A stretch of DNA of 49,661 bases, from assembly GCA_945919465.1 (NCBI GenBank), contig CAMEJG010000009.1, positions 1 to 49,661 on the forward strand, in the 5' to 3' direction. A program made the position numbers and the translations under genes. Shown in pieces: positions 25,309 through 32,981 of the stretch. The notes beneath the pieces were generated by a model. That model did not search any database. It was not told where the DNA came from and worked only from the letters and a program-made list of their open reading frames with translations. Positions within the stretch are counted from its first letter, which is position 1, and each line of letters begins with the position of its first letter. This DNA is from an uncultured Anaeroplasma sp. GTDB taxonomy: Bacteria > Bacillota_I > Bacilli_A > Acholeplasmatales > Anaeroplasmataceae.

Positions 25309-26703
25309 ATGGAAAATATTAAAGAAATAATAAGAGAATGTCTTTCATATGAAGATGAACGTGAGTGGTTCGAATTTAAAGAAAATTTTTTTATCATTGA
25401 ACAAATAGGTGAATACATATCTTCATTATCAAATAGTGCTGCTATCTTAGGGAGAAAATTCGCTTATTTAATATGGGGAGTAAATGATAAAACTCATGAA
25501 ATAGTTGGAACCATCATTGATTATGATAAATCTATTAACAACGAGCCAATTAAACATTATTTGGCAAGAAATTTAAATCCAAGTGTTTCTTTTGAATTTG
25601 TTGAAACGATTATGGATAATAAAAGAGTAGTGGTTTTAATAATTCCTGCAGCAAAGATTATTCCTACATCTTTCAATGATGTTCGCTATATTAGAATAGG
25701 TTCTAGTAAGGAATCTTTAAAAAAATATCCAGAAAGAGAAGCAAGATTGTTTTCGATATTAACATTTGGATTACCAACTATAAATAATACAGCATCTGAA
25801 TATCAAGAATTAACATTTAATCAGCTTATTACATATTATAGTACAAAAGGGATAACATTAAATGCTAACAATTTCAAAACAAATTTGCATTTATTAACAA
25901 GTGATGGAAAGTATAATATTATGGCTCAATTACTTTCGGATAATTCACATGTGCCAATAAGAATTGCAATATTTGAAGGAAAGACAAAAGCAAGTAAATT
26001 ATATTCTGTAAAAGAATTTGGTTATAAGTGCTTATTATATTCTTTATATGAAGTGTTAAATTATGGTGAAATATTAAATATTCCACAAGCAGATGAAAAA
26101 GAAAGAATAATGGAAAGAAATGAAATTTCATTATTTGATTTTGATGTATATAGAGAAGCTGTTATTAATGCTTTTCTTCATAATGAATGGACAAATTTAA
26201 ATGAACCAATGATCACAGTATATTCAGACAGAATAGAAATTCTATCAAGAGGAACACTTTCTCCTCTTCAAACATTGGAGGGCTTTTATAAAGGTCATTC
26301 TATACCCATAAATGATAAACTTTCAGAATTATTCTTACAATTACATATAAGTGAAAAAACTGGCAGGGGAATCCCAAAAATTATTAGTGTTTATGGTAAA
26401 GAAGCTATTGAAGTGACTGACAATAATGTGATAGTTACAATTCCTCTAAATAGAACTCAAGAAAACATTACTAAAATGGGTAATAAAGTGGGTAATAAAG
26501 TGGGTAATAAAAAAATGAACAATTCTCAAATAAAAGTATTAGCTGAAATTAGAAATAATCCTAACATTACTAAACAGCAACTGATGTTAGTTTGTGAATT
26601 GGGTAAAACATCAATAGATAATATCATAGCTACATTAAAAAAGTTAGGTTATATTGAACGAGTAGGTTCTAATAAGACTGGTTATTGGAAAGTGATAGAA
26701 TAA
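25309..26703 (+). CDS. AlbA_2/Schlafen-type domain + HATPase + winged-helix regulator
   Basis: A 464-residue protein. The N-terminal AlbA_2 (Schlafen AAA-type) domain carries EWFEFKENFF and GRKFAYLIWGV. A central HATPase_c_4-type domain follows (DVYREAVINAFLHNEW, GRGIPKI). The C-terminal winged helix has IGxVGxxKTGYWKV at the end. Such proteins are ATP-dependent or RNA/DNA-binding regulators frequent in mobile regions. Three 12-base repeats between the domains encode GNKVGNKVGNK. ATG 25309 was chosen over the GTG at 25297. Its tail is duplicated at 3408. Confidence 0.8.
   Translation: MENIKEIIRECLSYEDEREWFEFKENFFIIEQIGEYISSLSNSAAILGRKFAYLIWGVNDKTHEIVGTIIDYDKSINNEPIKHYLARNLNPSVSFEFVETIMDNKRVVVLIIPAAKIIPTSFNDVRYIRIGSSKESLKKYPEREARLFSILTFGLPTINNTASEYQELTFNQLITYYSTKGITLNANNFKTNLHLLTSDGKYNIMAQLLSDNSHVPIRIAIFEGKTKASKLYSVKEFGYKCLLYSLYEVLNYGEILNIPQADEKERIMERNEISLFDFDVYREAVINAFLHNEWTNLNEPMITVYSDRIEILSRGTLSPLQTLEGFYKGHSIPINDKLSELFLQLHISEKTGRGIPKIISVYGKEAIEVTDNNVIVTIPLNRTQENITKMGNKVGNKVGNKKMNNSQIKVLAEIRNNPNITKQQLMLVCELGKTSIDNIIATLKKLGYIERVGSNKTGYWKVIE
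26477..26512 (+). repeat. Three tandem 12-base repeats inside the AlbA_2 gene
   Basis: TGGGTAATAAAG occurs three times in a row (last copy ends AA). It encodes repeated GNKV units in the linker between the HATPase and winged-helix domains. Gain or loss of a unit keeps the frame, so linker length may vary. Confidence 0.85.
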
Positions 26704-27071
26704 AAAATATAATATACTACCACATATGATTGTAGCATTAGAAGGTGCTAAAAACTTTTAAATATATTGTTTTTAATTTAGTTTGGGGAATTTGGATTTG
26801 ACAAAATGGGGTAACCACAGTCGAGTGTGTGGCTCTTTTGTCGCTGAAAAATGGATAGAATAAAGTGTATATAAGGAACTGAAATACTGATTCTAGTTCC
26901 TTATATTATTTTACACATATATAATTGAACTATAGTTTATAAACAAGTTTGTTTACTTAACAGTTTTTAAACAAAATGCAAAAGTGTTCATTACTGGCTA
27001 ACATTTTAATTGATTTTCATTAAAATGTTCAGTATAATATAAATGTAATATAGACGATTGGAGCGCTTGAA
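26704..27071. other. Intergenic: hairpin repeat, terminator and promoter
   Basis: GACAAAA (26800-26806) pairs with TTTTGTC (26836-26842) around a partial inner stem; AAATGGGGT at 26804-26812 matches the inverse of the repeat at 3661. TATAAGGAACT (26870-26880) pairs with 26895-26905 and is followed by TTATTTT, a terminator. For the next gene, TTGATT (27010-27015), 17 bases and TATAAT (27033-27038) form a good sigma-A promoter. Confidence 0.6.
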
Positions 27072-28256
27072 ATGATAAAAAGAGAAAAGTATATAAGCCA
27101 AATAAGAAACTTTTATGACAGTGATTTAGTAAAAGTTATAGTTGGAATAAGAAGATGTGGAAAATCAGTTATTCTTCAATCTGTAATGGAAGAAATAAAA
27201 GAAAAATCAGATAATATTATTTATTTAAATTTTGAAAAAACAGTAGATCTTATGAAGGCATCAAACGCTATTGAATTAGTTGAATATATTGAAAAACATA
27301 AAAGGACTGGAAAATGCTATATCTTTTTAGATGAAATTCAAGAAGTAGATGATTGGCAAATTGCAGTAAAAGATTTACGTTTAGATTCTAATAATTCTAT
27401 ATTTATTACAGGAAGTAATTCCAAGCTTTTATCTAGTGAAATATTGACATTATTAAGCGGACGATTTGTGTCATTTAGAATTAGACCTTTTGTCTATAAA
27501 GAAATATTGGAGTATTGCAATCAAATTAATAAAGATATTACTCCTATAGATTATGTTATTTGGGGAGGTTTTCCTGCTAGATTTAATATCAATGATAATG
27601 AATCAACTAAGCTATATTTAGAAGATTTAGAAAATACTATTGTATTTAATGATTTAATTAAGCGATATAAAATAAAAAAAGTTGTAGCGTTTAAAAAAAT
27701 CGTAAGTTATATATTAATGAATAATTCTAGAGTTTATTCTTCTAGATCAATTCACAAAAACATTAAAACACAATGTGAGAATATTTCATTAAATACAGTG
27801 ATTAAATATTTAGATTATCTAAAAGATGCTTATATTATAGATGAAATACCTCAATATAGTACAAAAGCAAAAAAAGAGTTATCATATTATGGTAAAATTT
27901 ATAATGCTGATGTATGTTTCAACTCTTTAAAGGTTAATAATAATAGATTTGATATTGATCATAATTTAGAAAATATTGTATATAATGAATTATTATATAT
28001 GGGATATAGTGTTAAGCTATATGATAATAATGGAAAAGAAATAGACTTTATTGCAACAAAAAATAATAAAACATATTTGATACAGGTCGCTTATAGTGTT
28101 GTTGATGAAAAAGCTTATTTAAGAGAATTTGGTGCATTTGCTGATATGGATAATACAAATCAAAAGATTTTAATAACAAATGATGACATTGATTTTTCAA
28201 CTAGTACAGTTAGACATATTAAGTTAGAAGATTTTTTAAATTTACAGGAATTATAA
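27072..28256 (+). CDS. AAA_14/DUF4143 family ATPase
   Basis: A 394-residue protein. The N-terminal AAA_14 domain has a Walker A-like GIRRCGKS, Walker B CYIFLDEIQE and sensor FITGSNS. A C-terminal DUF4143 nuclease-like domain has GKEIDFIA and then TYLIQVAYSV, the usual D...QxxY pattern. The family is common in mobile and variable gene regions; its cellular role is unsettled. GGAGCG precedes the ATG. A fragment of a near-identical gene occurs at 45235. Confidence 0.85.
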   Translation: MIKREKYISQIRNFYDSDLVKVIVGIRRCGKSVILQSVMEEIKEKSDNIIYLNFEKTVDLMKASNAIELVEYIEKHKRTGKCYIFLDEIQEVDDWQIAVKDLRLDSNNSIFITGSNSKLLSSEILTLLSGRFVSFRIRPFVYKEILEYCNQINKDITPIDYVIWGGFPARFNINDNESTKLYLEDLENTIVFNDLIKRYKIKKVVAFKKIVSYILMNNSRVYSSRSIHKNIKTQCENISLNTVIKYLDYLKDAYIIDEIPQYSTKAKKELSYYGKIYNADVCFNSLKVNNNRFDIDHNLENIVYNELLYMGYSVKLYDNNGKEIDFIATKNNKTYLIQVAYSVVDEKAYLREFGAFADMDNTNQKILITNDDIDFSTSTVRHIKLEDFLNLQEL

Positions 28257-28290
28257 ATAGTGGACATCTGTTTTGTAACAAACGTGCTAT

Positions 28291-28376
28291 CGTTGAGAGA
28301 GATTTTTGAACTTGCTAAAAAAATCCCAATGAAATAGACTTGCGATCTAGTAATAAAGAGGAATATGTGATACAAT
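28291..28376 (+). promoter_or_regulatory. Cassette 3 boundary motif and promoter
   Basis: CGTTGAGAGA at 28291-28300 begins the third DUF1016 cassette, which is diverged from cassettes 1 and 2. TGATACAAT (28368-28376) keeps the extended -10. Confidence 0.5.
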
Positions 28377-28402
28377 GAGACTATCTTAAGGAGCTGGTAA
28401 TT

Positions 28403-28447
28403 ATGATATTACAATATGCCCAATTTAATATAACCACAATCCTGTAA
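28403..28447 (+). CDS. 14-residue leader peptide of DUF1016 cassette 3
   Basis: The frame encodes MILQYAQFNITTIL and differs from the other copies by one residue. The ribosome site AAGGAG and the stop inside the hairpin are kept, although the gene behind it is dead. Confidence 0.55.
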   Translation: MILQYAQFNITTIL

Positions 28448-28467
28448 GGCTTAAAGCTTTGCAGGAT
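28440..28467 (+). terminator. Attenuator hairpin before DUF1016 remnant
   Basis: Same stem as at 294, with a one-base longer loop and seven T after the stem. Confidence 0.65.
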
Positions 28468-28495
28468 TTTTTTGAGAAAAGAGGAGCTTAATACT

Positions 28496-28997
28496 ATGAT
28501 TAAAACAAAAGAAATAACAATTATTGAGAAAGATTATTTGCAGGATTTAAATAAATAAAAGAAACTATTAGAACTAACCAAAATAAAGCAATGGTTGTTG
28601 TTAATAGTGCCATGATAATGACCTATTATGAAATAGGCCTATTATTAATTAAAGAAAAGTATGGGGAAGCAAATATATAGAGAATCTAGCTAATGATTTA
28701 AAAGAATATGGTAAAGGATATTCCTATGAACAATTAAAAAGAATGAGTCATTTAGCAAATGAATTTTCTAATGAGGAAATTAGGTCACACCCTGTGACCC
28801 AAATTCCATGGAGCACATTAATAACTGTTATTATGTCAAAATCAAAATCACACGCAGAAATGCTATGGTATATTGAACAAACATATAAAAACAAATGGTC
28901 AAGAAGCCAAGTAGAATTACAATTTAAAGCTAAAGCTATTGACTATAAAAAAAATTTCCAGTTGAGACGGATTTTTAATTTTGATTTAGAAAAATAA
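28496..28997 (+). pseudogene. DUF1016 nuclease copy 3, decayed
   Basis: The gene starts at ATG 28496 but loses a base near 28552 (an AATAAAATAAAAG tract is shortened), giving an early stop. The reading frame resumes at 28743 with its own variable middle (HLANEFSNEEIRSHPVTQIP). It ends after QVELQFKAKA, where the C-terminal nuclease half has been deleted. The sequence jumps to ATTGACTATAAAA and a GTTGAGAC edge, the same kind of 3' edge that follows copy 2. Confidence 0.8.
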
Positions 28998-29110
28998 AAC
29001 AGCACGTACTCGTTCGACAAAAATGTAGATTTCTACATATATGCCGAATTAATAATTGAATTATATTTAAAATTATGATATAAACAATTTTTCTTCTAGA
29101 ATCTAATATA
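28998..29110. other. Intergenic between convergent units
   Basis: ATGTAGA and TCTACAT (29021-29036) form a short hairpin without a strong T run. Otherwise AT-rich with nothing recognisable. Confidence 0.3.
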
Positions 29111-29638
29111 TTAATTACTTCTCTCTGTAAAAAAATTATAGGTATTTGTTAATATTACAAAGAAAATCAATTGAATAGTTGTTCTATCTCTTCTTGGGAT
29201 ATTAGGCTCTAAATAATGTCTTTTTTCAGTATATCTTAAATATTGACTTTTAGCTGTAGGATCAAACATAAATAATAATAGTATTGTTTCTATGCTATCT
29301 TCTATTATTTCTTTAGCATCAATTTCAAAGTTTATATTAAAATTATATTCTACTAATAAATATACATAATTATATGCAATAGTAGAGAATAATACCACAG
29401 CAAATGGATCTAAAAATATTAATAATACTCCAGCTACCATACCACTAGCTACTGAAGCATAATATTGACTAATATTAGAAATATTAACATCATTAACTAA
29501 TATTTCTCCTTCCTCTAATAAAAAGGTTATTATTAAATCTGATAAGAATTGAGCTATTATACCTTGAGTAGCTCCGTTTAATAGATTAGGAAGAATATGT
29601 GCTCTATCTAAATATTTATGATATTCTAAATTGTACAT
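29111..29638 (-). CDS. Integral membrane protein of the minus-strand surface operon
   Basis: A 175-residue protein with several hydrophobic helices (about 20-40, 62-82, 84-98, and one near 155-168) and an acidic loop. AAAGGAAG lies 5 bases before the ATG. It is 76 bases downstream of the surface-protein gene but beyond a terminator-like hairpin at 29696, so its expression may be reduced relative to the operon. No family recognised. Confidence 0.6.
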   Translation of the reverse strand: MYNLEYHKYLDRAHILPNLLNGATQGIIAQFLSDLIITFLLEEGEILVNDVNISNISQYYASVASGMVAGVLLIFLDPFAVVLFSTIAYNYVYLLVEYNFNINFEIDAKEIIEDSIETILLLFMFDPTAKSQYLRYTEKRHYLEPNIPRRDRTTIQLIFFVILTNTYNFFTERSN

Positions 29639-29690
29639 ATTAATCTTCCTTTCTATTTATTATATGTATCATTATATTTATTTTATATGA

Positions 29691-29716
29691 TAAAAAAGCA
29701 AGATATAATCTTGCTT
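29691..29716 (-). terminator. Terminator overlapping the stop of the surface-protein gene
   Basis: On the minus strand AAGCAAGAT pairs with ATCTTGCTT around a TAT loop (29696-29716) and is followed by a T run. The stop codon of the upstream gene falls inside the hairpin. It may be a partial terminator inside the operon. Confidence 0.7.
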
Positions 29717-31718
29717 AATTGAAATCTGTTTCTTTACCTTCATTTGAATTACCATTACCAGCTTTAGTAATGTATCCATTAGTAGAAGGACTTACATAAT
29801 AATAAACAACAGCTGTATTATTATTAGATATTCTTTTAAAATAGAATATAACTGTATTACTATTTGTTATTGAGAAGGTTACATTACTCTTATCAGAAAA
29901 TGCTGAATATATATCATTAATTTTATATACAAAATCAACATTCTCTATTACATTAGTATTAGTAGTACTACCTCCATTAGTGCCTATATCAAGATATACA
30001 AAGTAAGCACCATTAGAATCACCCTTAAGTAATAAATATTCTGTATTTCCATCATTAATTTCATCTTCAGTTATTTCATATTCATAATATAAAAATAAAT
30101 ACTGAGGAAGGTTTTCAGTTATAAACGGCTTGCCATTTGAACTAGTAATTTTTTCTCCACTAATAGTATTTTCGCCCTTGCTATTATAACTAATAAAGGG
30201 ATTATTTTTGTCTGCATTAGCTCTTGTTATTTTAATCAAGCTAAATGAATTATTGCTAGTATTATTTCCTGAGAATACGACAAATTTGATTTTTCCAGCA
30301 ATTTGTGGTTTGAACCAGATACCATTATTAGGAAGAATTACTTTTTCATATTCTTTACCAAAATATTCTATGGTACCATGATCACTCCAAGCATCATTTT
30401 GATCTCCAGAAACAATACTAATGCTTCCTGACCATCTTTGACTGAGTCTTAAAACAGAATAATTAATGGTTTTTTGAGTATCAGGTAATAAATTTTTAAT
30501 ATTTTCAGGTAGTGAATTATAGGTTTCATCAGAAATTGGTCTAATTGTATTAGGATGATAATCACCATTAGCGCCTATCATTTCAAAAAACTGAAGTGGA
30601 ACCTTTTCTGATTCCATTGGAGTTTTATTATCTTCATTAAGATAATTTTTATTATTGTCAATATTACCATTATTATCCATTTGAGCATTTAATTTAGATG
30701 AGAAGGTGATAGTTTTATCATTAATCTTTATTTGGTTTCCTAAAAGGTATCCTATATTTTCGCTAGAAATATCTTCTTTAGCATTGGCACCAGAATAATT
30801 AGCTTCTGTGATGGAATCAGGATTAACAGTTAATGGAATCTTTTGTAATGAACCAAGAACGTTTTGTTTTTCCATAGTAGGTAGAAATGGGGATGGGGTA
30901 GAGCTTTGTTTATTATTATATATAAGTAATAATCTTTTAGCTAGCTTCTGAACATCGAAGCTACTACCATAGCCTAATCCTTCACTACCTGTATCATCCT
31001 TCCATTCAATAGAGTTTTTATTATAATCTCCAAATAGGGTATATTTACTTAATACACTATAGCTATCTAGTGGAGTGATTTTTGCTTGATAGCTTATTTT
31101 TGCATAATGAATACCGACTTTTTCAGCTTTTCCATTGATATATCCTGCAAGGATACCACTTAGTGATTTTGAATTATCTGATACTATTGTTTGATAGTTA
31201 TCAATATAAAAATTACTAACATAAGGAATATTAGTACTATCATAGGTTGTATCTAAGCTTCCTATTATTCCAAACATTCCTACATAGGCTGATGAGATAT
31301 TTGTTATAGAATTTGGTTTATTTGTTAATGAATTATAATCATTAGTTGCTGAAAAATTTGAAATAGTATAATTATTTCCATTAAACTCTCCTATAAATGG
31401 ATAAGTATCTGTACCTATTGGAGGTATTACCATGCCATTCATATTTATATCATTATTCACTTCAAAATAGTATTTTCTATTTTGAAATTTTCCAAAATAT
31501 TGTAGCCAAGCTAGGTTATATATATGATTTTTATTTTTTATTATATATGGATTTTCTTTTGTGCCATCACCACCAGCAAAATAACCACCACTTACGCTTG
31601 TATCAACATCTACTTTCTTTTCATTATTATTCACATACCATGCATAGGTCAATGTAAATGTAGTGATGAAAAGTAATATAACTCCTATTATTCTTAAATA
31701 TCTAGTAGATTTATTCAT
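29715..31718 (-). CDS. Surface protein with SipW-type (TYAWY) signal
   Basis: A 667-residue protein. The N-terminal membrane segment ends FTLTYAWYVNN, the TYAW signature of SipW-type signals shared with the genes at 38.3-43.6 kb. The mature part begins with GTKENPYIIKNKNHIYNLAWL, then FIGEFNGNNYTIS, a GLUG-like beta-helix start found in surface adhesins; the rest is Asn/Ser-rich. It overlaps the preceding gene by ATGA, so the two are coupled, and it is controlled by the c-di-GMP riboswitch at 32415. Confidence 0.8.
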   Translation of the reverse strand: MNKSTRYLRIIGVILLFITTFTLTYAWYVNNNEKKVDVDTSVSGGYFAGGDGTKENPYIIKNKNHIYNLAWLQYFGKFQNRKYYFEVNNDINMNGMVIPPIGTDTYPFIGEFNGNNYTISNFSATNDYNSLTNKPNSITNISSAYVGMFGIIGSLDTTYDSTNIPYVSNFYIDNYQTIVSDNSKSLSGILAGYINGKAEKVGIHYAKISYQAKITPLDSYSVLSKYTLFGDYNKNSIEWKDDTGSEGLGYGSSFDVQKLAKRLLLIYNNKQSSTPSPFLPTMEKQNVLGSLQKIPLTVNPDSITEANYSGANAKEDISSENIGYLLGNQIKINDKTITFSSKLNAQMDNNGNIDNNKNYLNEDNKTPMESEKVPLQFFEMIGANGDYHPNTIRPISDETYNSLPENIKNLLPDTQKTINYSVLRLSQRWSGSISIVSGDQNDAWSDHGTIEYFGKEYEKVILPNNGIWFKPQIAGKIKFVVFSGNNTSNNSFSLIKITRANADKNNPFISYNSKGENTISGEKITSSNGKPFITENLPQYLFLYYEYEITEDEINDGNTEYLLLKGDSNGAYFVYLDIGTNGGSTTNTNVIENVDFVYKINDIYSAFSDKSNVTFSITNSNTVIFYFKRISNNNTAVVYYYVSPSTNGYITKAGNGNSNEGKETDFN

Positions 31719-32398
31719 AGGTTATCCCTCATTTCCATTTTTAATGAAATATCATTAGTAATTTCTATGGATGTAGATAAATCTGCTTTATCTGAAAATT
31801 GAGACAATAATAAATCATATAAATTCATTATTAGCTCTTCATTAAAATCAATTATATAATAAATATAATTAGTATTATTATCATCAATATATGAATCAAA
31901 TAGTTTGTAATTATTAGTTTTAATACCATTTATATTATTATAAAAGGTAAAACTTCCATTTTTTAAATACTTATTATTTATAATTGTAGTATTAAATATT
32001 TCTATTGTATTAGAAAATCCTGTATGAAAGCTATTATCCAATGAATTATTATAAATTGAATAATTAGTATTATTATTTATTGTTATTTGGTAATTATTAA
32101 AATCATTTACCTGATATTCTATTTCTAATAATACTGCAGTAATAGTATTATTTAAATTGTTATATGATGGCATAATATTTGTTTCTTTACCTTTTATATA
32201 ATAATCATTTTCTATAGTTAAATTATATAATTTGATATTAAATTTATTTATTTCATCATCCTTCGTTGTAGCAAAGATTCCGCCTGCTGAAACCTCGGTA
32301 TTAGATACATACCACGCACAACAAATCACTACTAATAAAAAAGATGTCACTGTTAGTGATATTAGTGACATGTATAATTGTATTTTAGTTTTCATCAT
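31715..32398 (-). CDS. Surface protein with CAWY signal, first gene of the minus-strand operon
   Basis: A 227-residue protein. The hydrophobic N-terminus ends ICCAWYVSNTEVSAGG, close to the TYAW type of its neighbours. The mature part is Asn/Thr/Tyr-rich, as in small fiber or pilin-like subunits. ATG 32398 is 6 bases from AAGGAG, so it was chosen over the GTG at 32401. The ribosome site lies in a hairpin linked to the upstream c-di-GMP riboswitch. Function is inferred as a structural surface protein. Confidence 0.75.
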   Translation of the reverse strand: MMKTKIQLYMSLISLTVTSFLLVVICCAWYVSNTEVSAGGIFATTKDDEINKFNIKLYNLTIENDYYIKGKETNIMPSYNNLNNTITAVLLEIEYQVNDFNNYQITINNNTNYSIYNNSLDNSFHTGFSNTIEIFNTTIINNKYLKNGSFTFYNNINGIKTNNYKLFDSYIDDNNTNYIYYIIDFNEELIMNLYDLLLSQFSDKADLSTSIEITNDISLKMEMRDNL

Positions 32399-32400
32399 CA

Positions 32401-32425
32401 CCAGCTCCTTTTTTATTGCAGCTGG
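32401..32425 (-). promoter_or_regulatory. Ribosome-site sequestering hairpin
   Basis: On the minus strand CCAGCT (32420-32425) pairs with AGCTGG (32401-32406), holding AAGGAG (32405-32410) partly in the stem and loop. CCAGCT overlaps the 3' strand of the riboswitch base stem, so ligand-bound and SD-sequestered forms compete. Confidence 0.6.
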
Positions 32426-32485
32426 CTGCCAGTTAAAAGGCCCTTTAGCTTTGCGTCACTTGGTTTCCCAAGCTTTGCCAATTTT
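32415..32485 (-). promoter_or_regulatory. c-di-GMP-I (GEMM) riboswitch, minus strand
   Basis: Reading the minus strand: GGCAAAGC, a TTGG-GAAA-CCAA hairpin with a GNRA tetraloop, then GTGACGCAAAGC, a GGGCC stem, CTGGCAGCC and the closing strand TGCAAT. These are the conserved elements of the class I c-di-GMP aptamer, including the GACGCAAAGC core. It would act at translation through the adjoining hairpin; an ON switch fits the overlap of base stem and sequestering arm. Confidence 0.85.
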
Positions 32486-32908
32486 TTATATTTTAACATT
32501 TTAAAATTAAAAAATTAATAATTTTTAAGAATTAATTATTTTTTTATTAATTATTAATTCTATAAATAACATTTATTATATATTAAATGAAAAGTATCAT
32601 TTTTTCATCTTAAATACATTTAAAATAAGCTTGATTTATATGGTAACACAGATTATCAATGATAGTGTCTAATCTAATATTAGAGGGAATTTAAATTTTT
32701 TAATTTGTTAACTAAGAAATTCTAAGAATATGATTATTTAAAAACAATTGAAATTATAGCAAAGCAGTTAATTTTTCTTAAGAACATTTAAATAGAAAAT
32801 AGTTATTTTAGGTTCTAATAGAAAAGATTTATTATATTTATAAATACCAAAGTTTCTATTATTGCTATAAAAAGGCAATGAAAACAACTGAAAGATTATG
32901 AAAATTAA
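32486..32908. other. Divergent intergenic region
   Basis: AT-rich spacer between the minus-strand surface operon and the pectate lyase gene. It must hold the minus-strand promoter; a TAAAAT box about 10-20 bases before the riboswitch is a candidate. No other structure was recognised. Confidence 0.4.
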
Positions 32909-32946
32909 TGAAAACGCTTTACAATATTTTTTTGATATGTTATATT
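32909..32946 (+). promoter_or_regulatory. Promoter with cre-like operator for pectate lyase
   Basis: TTTACA (32918-32923), 17 bases, TATATT (32941-32946) form the promoter. TGAAAACGCTTTAC (32909-32922) matches the CcpA cre consensus at 12 of 14 positions and covers the -35 box. Carbon catabolite repression of a pectin-degrading enzyme is expected; CcpA control is inferred. Confidence 0.65.
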
Positions 32947-32981
32947 ATTTTTTATATTTTTTTTAAAAAGGGAGAATAAAT

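Noticed and set aside
3661-26842. A single 23-kb transposon bounded by inverted ends
   Set aside because: The right end matches only partly, no transposase is present, and a third copy lies outside. Independent remnants are simpler.
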